From positions 169,638,218-169,702,217 of the forward strand of contig CM060704.1 of NCBI GenBank assembly GCA_030686995.1: DNA of 64,000 bases, in the 5' to 3' direction. Below are positions 48,090 to 58,240 of this stretch, piece by piece. Position numbers and translations under genes: made by a program. Within the stretch, counting starts at the first letter, position 1. Every line of letters begins with the position of its first letter. The notes below the pieces were generated by a model. It ran no database searches. It saw only the letters and a program-made list of their open reading frames with translations, and was not told the DNA's origin. This DNA is from Artemisia argyi. Its lineage: Eukaryota; Streptophyta; Magnoliopsida; Asterales; Asteraceae.

Positions 48090-48216
48090 GGTTATGGTAT
48101 TTGGATACAGGTTCGTTGGGAGTGTAAATTATGTATATAGTAGCTGGGTGGCTACTTCGAGTGGTGAAATCTTCAATTCACGTGCTTAAATAGTATTTAT
48201 CAAGTTGTATATGCAT
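48090..48216 (-). promoter_or_regulatory. Probable core promoter of the intact membrane-protein gene
   Basis: On the gene strand a TATTTAA box lies near 48186-48192, about 100 bases before the ATG, and the palindrome CACGTG (48179-48184) is next to it. The region is conserved in copy A except that CACGTG is CATGTG there. A MITE sits immediately upstream. Assignment is by position and motif only. Confidence 0.45.
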
Positions 48217-48384
48217 GGGAGATGATTTGCACACTCTAAAAAGTGACTGGGACACTCTAATTAATTGTGTTTGGACATATATACCTTCATAGATGTGAAA
48301 ATATAAAGTAACTGTGAGAGTATAAATGTTCAAATACAAATAATTAGAGTGTTCCAATCACTTTTTAGAGTGTGGAAACCTTCC
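48217..48384. mobile_element. Mutator-like MITE in the promoter of the intact gene, 9-bp TSD
   Basis: The inverted ends share TTTGCACACTCTAAAAAGTG and TTTCCACACTCTAAAAAGTG. The 9-bp repeat TATATGCAT flanks it (48208-48216 and 48385-48393). Copy A lacks it at the matching position (TTGTAAATGGGGCAG). About 168 bp, non-coding. Confidence 0.85.
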
Positions 48385-48393
48385 TATATGCAT

Positions 48394-49059
48394 GGGGCGG
48401 CAGAAAAAACTTAGTACTAAACAATTATCATGATAACGACTTTTGGTTGAAATTCACATGTCGCGCGTCGCCCAAATTACGAGAGTTCCTTATCAGTATT
48501 ACTCGTAATTAATAAGGGATAAAGCAAAGTTCTGATTGTGTTGATGTCATATACTCTTGTCAAGGGTTGTTTTGGTATGTTGAAGTTTGATTTAATTCTC
48601 ACGTGAATTTAGAAGTTTGAATAGTCTAACATAGCGTTTGGTATGTAGTAATCAAAGGGGAATAGAAAGAATTATTACAATGGAATGAGAAAATGTTGTT
48701 TGTTTATATTTATGTAATGTAATAATTCATTACAAAAAATGAATCATTACACCAAAACCATTCCTTAGGGGCCCCTTACTTTTTTTTCATTACATCCCGT
48801 AATGGAATCAAAATTACACAAAACTCCACCATTAACTAACCATGTTAATGAAACTTCTCATCAATAATAGGCATTTTAGTCTTTTTATTATGATTCCATT
48901 ACTTCTTATCAAACAAACCAAACATGATAAATAATAGTAATGACTCATTACATTACACCACTTATTCCATTACATTGGTCATTCCATTCATTTAATTTTT
49001 TATTTCGTCCTACCAAACGAACCCTAAGTTTGAATAAGTATTTTTTGGCTGGTCTTATG
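48394..49059. other. Distal promoter region and a further MITE-like repeat
   Basis: Up to about 48560 this is the distal upstream region shared with copy A. Beyond, the text from AGCGTTTGGTATGTAGTAAT (about 48632) to CCTACCAAACGAACCCTA (about 49025) has inverted ends and internal TAATGGAATGA / TCATTCCATTA words, so it is probably another MITE. AGTTTGAATA is found on both sides, a possible target duplication. Confidence 0.5.
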
Positions 49060-50949
49060 CCATGATGCGTGGAATTGTGCCCTCGCCAAAGGTTTTACCT
49101 CTAAATAGATCTTGAAAAGCTTGCAATCCCCACCATGCAGTGACCGTTGTAGTATAGTATAGTGGCAAGTACCGGGGGATTGATCGTTCAACTCAAAAAA
49201 TAGTGTTCGCTATGGTTAAAACTCAATTAAACTAGGTCTAGAGATAAGGGATGATTCTTTTTGTATTTTTATATTTTATGGAAAGCAAGTAAAAATCTTG
49301 GGTTTTGAAGGAGTGGGCGAAATTAGTTGCTAATCAACTAACCCAAATAATTACAGATGCAATCAAAATAAAATAAAATAAACTTAAACTAACTGTGGCG
49401 AAAACAATAATGAAAGAAAATGTGTTTACTTATATTTCACTACTCCTTAGCTATCTTTTACCGGTTGATTAGTTTGTTACAATTGCATGGATGACGGGTT
49501 ATATTCCTTAATACCATTCGTAGGGCCGTGTACGATCTTCCCTAACTCTATAAGCTTCTACCCCTTCCTATGTCGAGCCGACTACTAGCTCCTAACATGG
49601 CCTCATTAGGAGTTACCTATGCATTAAATATAACCAATATATCGTAGTACACCTCCGATCATGTTTCTTAAGACGTTCAAGCAAGTTACATTACATTTAA
49701 GCAAGCACAAAGAAAACCTAGCCTAGCATGTTAAAGAGAAGAAAAGCATAAGATATAATCAAACAACACATAAACATATTGAATGATTTGTTGGAAGAAT
49801 TATCTTCAATTAAGCATGATGAAACAAGGGTTTGAAACCCTCAAAATTGCAGTAAAATTCGTCTAGGGTTTTCTCCCTTCAAAGTTGCACACAATGAATT
49901 AAAACAAGAAAAGTATATACAGATTTTACAATCTGACGGCTTCAAGAGTAGGGTCTGACGCCGTTAACTCGCCGCCAAAATAATACTCGTATTGCCTAGA
50001 TCCACTTCTAACGTCGTCATTTACAAACTTGGTCTTGGCCGTAATGTGCAATTTACTCTTTATGGCCTTGGTGACGTCGTCATGTACAAATCTTCAAAAA
50101 CCTCTCTGGCGCGTCATGTGTAATTTGATTTATCCACCTCTTTGTCAAGTCTTGACGCCGTCACCAGCAATCTTTGACGCCGTCAGGTACAATTTTCAAC
50201 ATGATTTTGAGACTTTGTTGTTTTCTTCACTTTTTCGCTCCAAAAACGTCCAAAATGTTTTCCTTTTGCAAATTTCCTTTCAAAAGTACCTAAAATGACA
50301 AAAGAAACGATTTATGGCAATACTTGATCAAATAATCTCGAATTAGGCCTTAAATGACCCCCTAAAAGCGGTACAATTTTCGTCTCATCAAATACCCTTA
50401 CACTTGAGATTTGCTTGTCCTCAAGTAAATGCGCTTTTATTATAATCAAAATACAAGTTAGGGGTCATTTAACACTAATATAAAAGTAATTGCAACAAAT
50501 AATCGTTCCACTTCAACCAAAAACAAGCACGGAAATTATTCACTAGCACCTCACAAATAGTGTTTAGATACTCACATCTCTCGGGTGTAATAAAGTATAT
50601 ATCACAATATGGAAATGGAAAGCATCTCTCACTACCTATCGTAGCAAATAGATTACCATAGGCTTGGGAAAGGATCAGACCTCTATCACTTGGCGTAAGC
50701 ACCTAGGTTAAACTATCAAAGAGGTCTTTTAAAATGAAGAAAACGAAAAAGTGGTCTTTTAAAGAGTTATAACATGAGGTGTAGGGATATGAAACGACTT
50801 AGCAACCATGGTTTTTTTAAAGAGGACTTTTAAACGAAAAATTATCAACTATTCTAATGACTCGAATTAAGATAATCAAAACACTTGGAGTACTTTTTAA
50901 ATATTAACGCACATATGGGGGTAATAATTGATGTTCTTCCCCATTACTC
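49060..50949. repeat. Tandem-duplicated non-coding unit 1
   Basis: From TGATGCGTGG to CCCCATTACTCC this unit is repeated head to tail at 50950. Shared landmarks are GTAGTATAGTATAGTG, GGATTGATCGTTCAACTC, GCCTAGATCCA, TCTCGGGTGTAATAAAGTAT and GCACATATGGGGGTAATA. No coding frame is convincing. The style (long non-coding text with AAGTACCGG and similar words) suggests the 3' part of a Ty3/gypsy Tat-like element, an inference. Confidence 0.7.
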
Positions 50950-53213
50950 CTGATGCGTGGGAATTGCACCAGGCTTTACCTCTCGAAGGATATCGAGAAG
51001 CTTACAACCCCCACCAGGCAGTGTACCTGATCATTGTAGTATAGTATAGTGACAAGTACCGGAGGATTGATCGTTCAACTCAGGAATAGTGTCGCTAGGA
51101 TTAGAAAGCCTAAAAACTAGGTCTAGAGGTGAGGGATGATTCTTTTTGTATTTTTATATTTTTTATAAAAGCAATTAAAATCTCGGGTTTTGGAAGAGTG
51201 GGCAGAATTAGTCGCTAATCAACTAACCCAATAACTAAAGATGCAATCAAAATAAAATAACAAAAATGTAAATGAAGCTAATTAAACTAGTGATGTGAAC
51301 AATAAATGGGAAAATTATGTTTACTTAGATTTCACTACTCCCTAGATATCTTTTACAGGTTAATTGTTTGTTACAGTTGCGTGGATGACGGGTTATATTC
51401 CTTAATACCAATCGTGGGGTGGCGTACGTACTTCCCCAACTCTATAAGCTCCTACTTCACTCCTTTGTCGAGCCTGTAAGAAGCTCCTAACATGGGATCA
51501 CTAGAATTCACTCATGCAGTAAATACAACCATAAAAACCTAATACGCATTGGTACATGTTTCTTAAAACGTTCAAGCAAGTTACACTATGGAAGTCTGCC
51601 AGTTTTCTTAAGCCTAACATCGAAATCATTCATCCATTACAACTATAAACAAGCAATCAACCTATAATCAACATCTAGGTTTCATTACATCTAAGCAAAC
51701 ACACAAGAGATCTAGCCTAGCATGTTAAAATCACGACAAGCGTAAGATATATTCAAACAACACATAGACATATTAAATGAATTGAAATGATACTTATCTT
51801 AATTGAACATGATAGGTTTCAAGGGGTGAAAACCCTTGAAAATACTGTAAAAGTCGTGCTAGGGTTTATTCAAGTCGACCCTAAAATTCTCCTCTCTTAT
51901 GAATGAAAATTACAAAGACTATATATAGATTTCCTAAGGTGACGGCCTCAAGAACAAAATTCTGACGCCGTCAACCCACCGCCCATAATAAAATCGGATT
52001 GCCTAGATCCAGATCTGACGCCGCCAAGAGCTTAGTTCCTCTGGGCCGTCATGTGTTAAGGGGTCGTGACGGCTTTGGTGACGCCGTCACGCCCTAGTGC
52101 AAAAGTGTTATGGACCGTCATGGACTCCATACTCTTCACCTCTTGTTTTTCCTCTTGACACTGTCATTAAGAAACTTGTGACGCCGTCAGGTACTGTTTC
52201 CAGCAAGGAAAATTAAGATTTTGCCGTTTTCTTCACTTTTATGATCCAAAAACGTCCAAAATGCTTCCTTTTCCAGAATTCACTCCAAAAGTACCTAAAA
52301 TCACAAAAGGAACGATTTAGGGCAACATTTGATCAAATAAATTCAATTCCGGGCTTAAATGACCCCCTAAAAACGGATCATTTTTCGCCTCATCATATAC
52401 CCTTACACTTGAGATTTGCTTTTCCTCAAGCAAATGCGCTTTATTCTAATCAAAATACAAGTTATGGGTCATTTAACACTAATATAAAAGTAATTACAAC
52501 AAATAATCGTTCCACTAAAGACCAAAGACAAGCACGGAGGTCAGACACTAGCACCTCACAAATAGTGTTTAGATACTCACATCTCTCGGGTGTAATAAAG
52601 TATATATCACAATATGGAAATGGAAAACATCTCTCACTACCTGCCATAACAAACTAGATTACCATAGGCTTGGGAAAGGATCAAACCTCCACCACATGGC
52701 GTAAGCACCTAGGATAAACTATCGAAGAGGTCTTTTAAAGGGTTATAAAGTTAGGTGTAGGGATATGGAATACACGGTTTTGTTGGATAAAGGCAATCTT
52801 TACTGGTGGCGAGTTAATAATCTTGGTTAATTACATGTACATTAAGGCGTTGCTAAGCCAAGACTAGACTCGACTTAAGCTAATAAATGAAAATAACAAA
52901 AACATAAAATAAACATAGAATGAAACGGGATGGTAGTCCGTATGCTTTTTTCTCTTTTCTTTTTCTATTTTTTCTTTTTCTCTTTTTTTTTTCTTTTTTT
53001 CTTAATTTTTTCGATTTTTTTTTGCATACACTTTTACCCTACCATCCAAAATAATACATCATAAGGAATGTACATTCCCCTTACACTTGACTTTTTACAT
53101 ACTTCACAATAAACTAATCTAATGACTCGAATCAAGATATTCAAAACACTTGGAGTACTTTTTAAGATTAATGCACATATGGGGGTAATAAAATGATGCT
53201 CTTCCCCATTACT
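50950..53213. repeat. Tandem-duplicated non-coding unit 2
   Basis: Second, longer unit. It follows unit 1 through to GCACATATGGGGGTAATA and ATTACTCC, but has about 300 extra bases near 52790-53100, including a T/C tract at 52940-53025. After 53213 the sequence continues into non-repeated text, so unit 2 keeps the original context and unit 1 looks like the added copy. Confidence 0.7.
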
Positions 53214-54825
53214 CCATAACATAAGTACTTTACCCATGAGTCCCAATCGTCCCAAAACAATATGTACAACGATATGACTCGACTTAGCAACCACGTAATC
53301 AATTAGATAATTAACTAAGGGTTTAAACAAATAACAATAATGCACTAAAGATGGGTGCATACACTGAAGGCTAAGGAGATTTGGGTGTACATTTAAGTGG
53401 GGTGTAACAAATTCTTCCTTTAAGTAAGATGATTAAAGTTAGAAACGAAAAGATAGGCTCGGAGGGGTGTACTAGGGGTTTCGTGTACTAAAAATGAGTA
53501 CAACGCTAAGGTGTGGGAAAAATTAATTGACTTAACTAGCCAAGTAATATGACTTAAATGGTCAAGTAATTATGATACGGGTTTAACACAAGGGTGATCC
53601 TAATGCCTCTTATCATGTAGTAAATCCTACTACACGAATGTAGTCTCACTAGTGGTCTCGGGATGCATCATTAACGCAAGTTCTAGAATCTAGATGCTAC
53701 CGGTACAATAAGCACTAATAGTAAATGCTTTTCCTATCAAATCTAAAGGCAAACCTCACATATTTGGGTGAAATTTTTTTCTGAATGGTACGGTTTTGTG
53801 CTAGTCATACGACTCCTATCCATGAGACGCTTGCTAAGGCTAAAGTTTCACTCCTAAATGTTGTAAAAAAAAATTAAATTTGGCGCTAAAATTACGCTAA
53901 CAAGTATTTCTCATAGTTTTATTACACACCTACCATCAAACAAACAAATTCAAGTGAAAATGTATCCTATAAGGTATCATCATTTACCCTCCCCTTACAC
54001 TTAGGATGAACATTGTCCCCAATGTTCAATTAAAGAATGTAAAAGTGAAATAGGTAAAAGAATGAAATCAAATACTCCCCTGATTCACTCGGTATGGATA
54101 GTGTGGTAAAAAGGTTAGATCTTCCTCCAAGTAAATGAACAATAAAAGCTTCCCTTCCAGAATATAAATCATCTTCTTGTCATACATAACCTGTTAAACC
54201 TGAGAAAACAAACAAGGAAACCTCGCGTAAAATCGGCGGCAATCTATATATGCTAAATAATCCTAGAAAGCAATGTAAGATATAATGCTTGTGGAATGAA
54301 TGTTTGCAGATTTCCTGGAGTTTATAAAACTAAAGAATTAACAAAAACTTTTAGACTCCGTTAGAAAAACAAAACTAGCAAAATTTCCAGAATTTTACAC
54401 ATGATGCCGTCAGGAATTTCTTCCTGACGCCGTCAAAAGTGACCTGTAGAAATTCTTACGTTAAGTTTCTGGAAAATTTCTGGAAAACTTATGTCCTACT
54501 TCCTGGAAAATCTTGAAAAACATCATTATAACTCGATACAAGCATTTGACTCTAACAAATACTAATACAGATGTTCATTTAATATTGTGAAGAATCATGA
54601 TCAATTTTGTTTCTTAAAAACATATTTGGGGTTTCCCCTTACACTTATCTTTTGCGAAATACCTTTGGATGAAGTTAAGACAAAGCCAAACGAAAAAATA
54701 AAGTATTTTCACCATTTAAGTTTTGAAACATGATCTACCAACAATAAAAATAAAGCATGCATACGGAAACAAATAACAATCAAACTAATAAAAATCACAC
54801 AAAGCATGTGTTGCCTCCCAAGAAG
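53214..54825. other. Non-coding retrotransposon-like sequence, no gene
   Basis: No frame of note. It includes two further TGACGCCGTCA-type words near 54410-54445 and ends in TTGCCTCCCAAGAAGCGCTT, a phrase I associate with non-coding parts of plant Tat-like gypsy elements. The Sirevirus is inserted right at its end and the text resumes at 63722. Confidence 0.45.
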
Positions 54826-54830
54826 CGCTT

Positions 54831-56124
54831 TGTGGAAAACTAGAAGGGGGGTTGAATAGTTTTACGTCTTTTTAATTAGTTGTAAAAAGAGTTTTAGTGT
54901 TTACTTAATTTTTAAAACTTAGATTCGATAATATGTGATCTCAAGTATTGCACAATACAAACAAATATCAATACGAAATATATAACAATGATAAGTAATG
55001 AGATAAGTAAGAGATGGAAAGATCGAACCGCGAGACAAGAGATTTATAGTGGTTCGGCTACAAGGACACCTTCCTTGCCCTACTCCACTCCCCGAGCACC
55101 TAACTCGAGAGTTTTCTTCACTATATCAACAAGCTCCCTTATGGCGGAGAAAACCTTACACACCAATTTACACACCAATATACACACCAATTTACACACC
55201 AATTTACACACCAATTTACACACCAATAATCACACCACAACACCTTCACACCTAAGTCACAACTTCTACACACCTTCTTCAAATCAATCTACTTCACAAC
55301 TAACTACTTCAACTCTATCTTCTTCACACCAATAGATTTCCTAGCTTTTCTTCTTCACACCAAGCTATCAACTAATCACACAATCTATATCTAACGCAAC
55401 TATCTACAAGCAAATATTCACAACAATCTTCACAAAGAATATGTAAATAATCTTGATGATACACCAACAACTTGGATGTGGAGATCACAACAAGTTGTAA
55501 TACTTCTTGTCTAGGAAGATAGAAGTATTCTTCTCTTGCACTTGAGAGGATGGAAATTGGATCACTTTGAAACAAAGAATATATACACTTATGATCAAAG
55601 GATGAGAGAATAGAGAAATAGATCTAGATCAGAAATTTTAGAAGTGCAAAAGGTGAGAAAAATCTGAGGGATGAATCAGTATTTAAAGGGGGGGAAAATA
55701 CTGTTCTGGAGCGTGCCGGTCCCCTTAATTGTAGGCCGGTCCCCTTAATGATTAAGGGGGCCGCCCTCCTGAACGTTTCAAAAGTTTTTCTGGATAAAAT
55801 TTGCCCTTTTTGGTTGGAAATTTGAAATCATATTTTTGTGGTTTAATAAAGCTATACCAAAAATGATTTACAAATATATATAAAATGTTAAAATCATTTT
55901 ATATAATGTTATGTATTAATATAAAATTTCCTTTGATCATGAAATGTAATAAACTCTTTGTTTATTCATACCTTAAGTGATATGGAAGCAAAGACAAGTG
56001 TTAAGCACCAAAAACTTGTTTATGTCATAAGTTTTAGATTAATGAGTTTATGCTTTGTAATCATCAAAACATAGAGACATTGTTAATATGCTAACAATGT
56101 TTTAAGACATTATTTATGTCAACA
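54831..56124 (-). repeat. 3' LTR of the Sirevirus
   Basis: 1294 bp, TGTGG...CAACA on the plus strand. It contains tandem ACACCAATTT units (about 55155-55230) and a palindromic CCGGTCCCCTTAAT / ATTAAGGGGGCCG cluster at 55725-55765. Compared with the other LTR it has one more ACACCAATTT unit and lacks a 23-base insertion. Confidence 0.95.
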
Positions 56125-56285
56125 ATCTCCCCCTTTTTGATGATTACAAAACCTTAAACTCATGAGGTCTAAAACATAATTTTTAGACAAGAATTTAGAG
56201 TTTAACATTCTCTTCTCCCCCTTTTTGTAAAATTAAAAAGGTAAACGCTCCCCCTTGATGTAAACTCCCCCTCATTTGAGAGCAT
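56125..56285 (-). promoter_or_regulatory. Polypurine tracts of the Sirevirus
   Basis: Directly beside the 3' LTR the minus strand reads AAAAAGGGGGAGAT (56125-56138), the expected plus-strand primer. Related GGGGGAG tracts recur near 56217, 56250 and 56268. Repeated tracts of this kind are a Sirevirus feature. Confidence 0.8.
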
Positions 56286-56548
56286 CAAAGGAATGAGCTA
56301 TGGAAGTCTTGGCTACACAAAATATTAGAAAAGAACAAGGCACATATATATGCAAAGCAATAGTTATAAAAATAGATTCATTCAAGCATCATAGAAAACA
56401 TTACAATATTTAATATGCTTTAGGCATATTAATCATAATAAAACAAAAGGAAGGACATAGTCCTATATAGCCTAAAGAAGCACTTGGACTTGCTTGCAAC
56501 TCATAGTTGATTGTGTTATTTGCTTGAATGGAAACATAAGCATAAAGC

Positions 56549-57253
56549 TTAGATGTTTGATTGAGAGGGATATGAGGTGGAGTATGGAGCGGAAGAGGTG
56601 GATCTCACGATGTTGTATCGTGTTAAGGGTGGTATTGGATGATTACGAGTGAGAAGATATTCAATCCAAGAAATATCTTCACTCAAGTAGAGGATTTGTT
56701 TTTGAAGGAATATGCAACAAGGGCAAAAGTGAGTGTGGTTGGTAACTTGATCCAAATTGAGAGAGTGGGGAAGGCAATTTGCATAGGGTGATGATGGAGG
56801 TTGCCCTTTGTTGCGTTGTGCAAGATGCATAGCAAGGAGATCACTAAGATCATGGATTTGGTTTATTTCATCACGGAACTTTTGCTTTTCCGTGGCAATG
56901 TGAAGAGGATCATAGGTTTGGTATGGATGTGTTGGATTTGTGTAGTTGGAATTGTAGTTTGATAGTTGATCAAACTTGTATGGATCATTATAAGTGGTTG
57001 GAGGTTGAGATGTGTAGTTTGGCTTGAAGGAAGATGGTTGGCCAATGTTGTATGGTTTGTAAAGAGGATCAAATGAATGACCTTGTGGGTTTGAGGTAAA
57101 GTTTGGGAAGTAAGAAGTTGGAGGTGTTGAATGACTTCCAATCTCATTGGTTATGATGGATTTGTTTCGAGGGCTTTTTCTTCGCCAAACGGGTCTTTCC
57201 GTCATCCTTGCTAGCCTTGAGGCTTTTGATTTTGGTTTGTTTGGAGAGTTCAT
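56549..57253 (-). CDS. Extra ORF downstream of pol in the Sirevirus, 234 aa
   Basis: An uninterrupted frame with its own ATG at 57253, separated from the pol stop by about 990 bases. The N-terminus is basic (KPKSKASRLARMTERPVWRR), the middle is rich in P, S, T, Y and N with repeating QPPTTYNDPYKFD-like text, and the C-terminal part has HFCPCCIFLQKQILYL. No clear membrane span or signal peptide is seen. It occupies the place of the env-like ORF of some Sireviruses, but nothing in it shows an envelope function. A GGCCGGTCCCCTTAAT palindrome cluster lies about 170-270 bases upstream, as in the LTR, and may be shared control DNA. Function unknown. Confidence 0.6.
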   Translation of the reverse strand: MNSPNKPKSKASRLARMTERPVWRRKSPRNKSIITNEIGSHSTPPTSYFPNFTSNPQGHSFDPLYKPYNIGQPSSFKPNYTSQPPTTYNDPYKFDQLSNYNSNYTNPTHPYQTYDPLHIATEKQKFRDEINQIHDLSDLLAMHLAQRNKGQPPSSPYANCLPHSLNLDQVTNHTHFCPCCIFLQKQILYLSEDISWIEYLLTRNHPIPPLTRYNIVRSTSSAPYSTSYPSQSNI

Positions 57254-58240
57254 GATGGGATGAATGGATAGTTTTGAGGATTGGGGATATTTATAATGTA
57301 AGATTTGTGTGTTTAAGGATGGATAAGGTTTGTTTGGAAGATTGGGACAAAGTGTGTTGGTTAAAATTGGGAAATGTAGGTTGAAATGGGCTAAAAAGCA
57401 GAAAAGATTCTGTAAACCCGACCATCAGATGGCCGGTCCCCTTAATTAGGGGGCGGTCCCCTTAATAATTAAGGGGGCCACCTTACATAATTAAGGGGGC
57501 CGCCCATCTGGTGATTTCCAGGTTGCCAAAATTGGGTTTTTGGCAGAAAATTTTCAGAAAGGTTATGTGTTTGGATTAGAGTTCAAGCAAGTTCAATTCT
57601 CTTAGGCAATATAGAATCTAATCTAATTAAGATATGGCATGCATGCAAGAGGACACATAATCAACACATAATAAGCAATAGGAGGTAAGTAAAGGCAAGC
57701 ACACTTAAGTTTCCTAAGGCACCTATCTTAGATAAAAGGCAAAGGCAATTAGTGAGTGAAAAGCTAGTGATGGATCAAAATGACATCATTATTAAGGAAT
57801 TTGTCCTAGTGAGTGTCTATATGCAACAAATGTGGAGTTGTGATTGTTTCGACTCCTAGATGCACAACGAAATAACGATCCTAAGAAACAATCCAAATGA
57901 TCTCCTTGATTCAATTTTTTGCTCGATCATGAATGTCAAAGACATATATTAGATTATATACCTTGACAATTTATGTGTGAGTTTATGCATGATTTTGAAA
58001 GACAATATTTTTTTTACACTTTGTCAACAATGCAAGGAAAATGATCTTCATGTGATTCCTAGATTGTGAGAATAATTTTTAGAAAGAATTGATTGAGTTT
58101 TACAAAGAGGTTTATGCAAAGAAAATGAATCTTCTCAATCTTTAATTTTGTGCGAAATAGATTCCTAGACTCAGAAAAGGTGAAATGAAAAAAAAAATTT
58201 TTTTTCATGCAAGTATAAATTTGAATTAATTCAATATAAT
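57254..58240. other. Spacer between pol and the extra ORF
   Basis: Non-coding. At 57420-57520 it repeats the GGTCCCCTTAAT / ATTAAGGGGGCC inverted words of the LTR. The remainder is AT-rich with nothing recognisable. Confidence 0.6.

Noticed and set aside
49060..53213. Reading the duplicated units as the two LTRs of one element
   Set aside because: The units abut with no internal domain, have no TG...CA ends and no flanking target duplication.
55049..55335. Frames with HTNLHTN or TPIYTPIY repeats in the LTRs
   Set aside because: They translate the ACACCAATTT tandem repeat of the LTR, occur in two frames and have no gene context.
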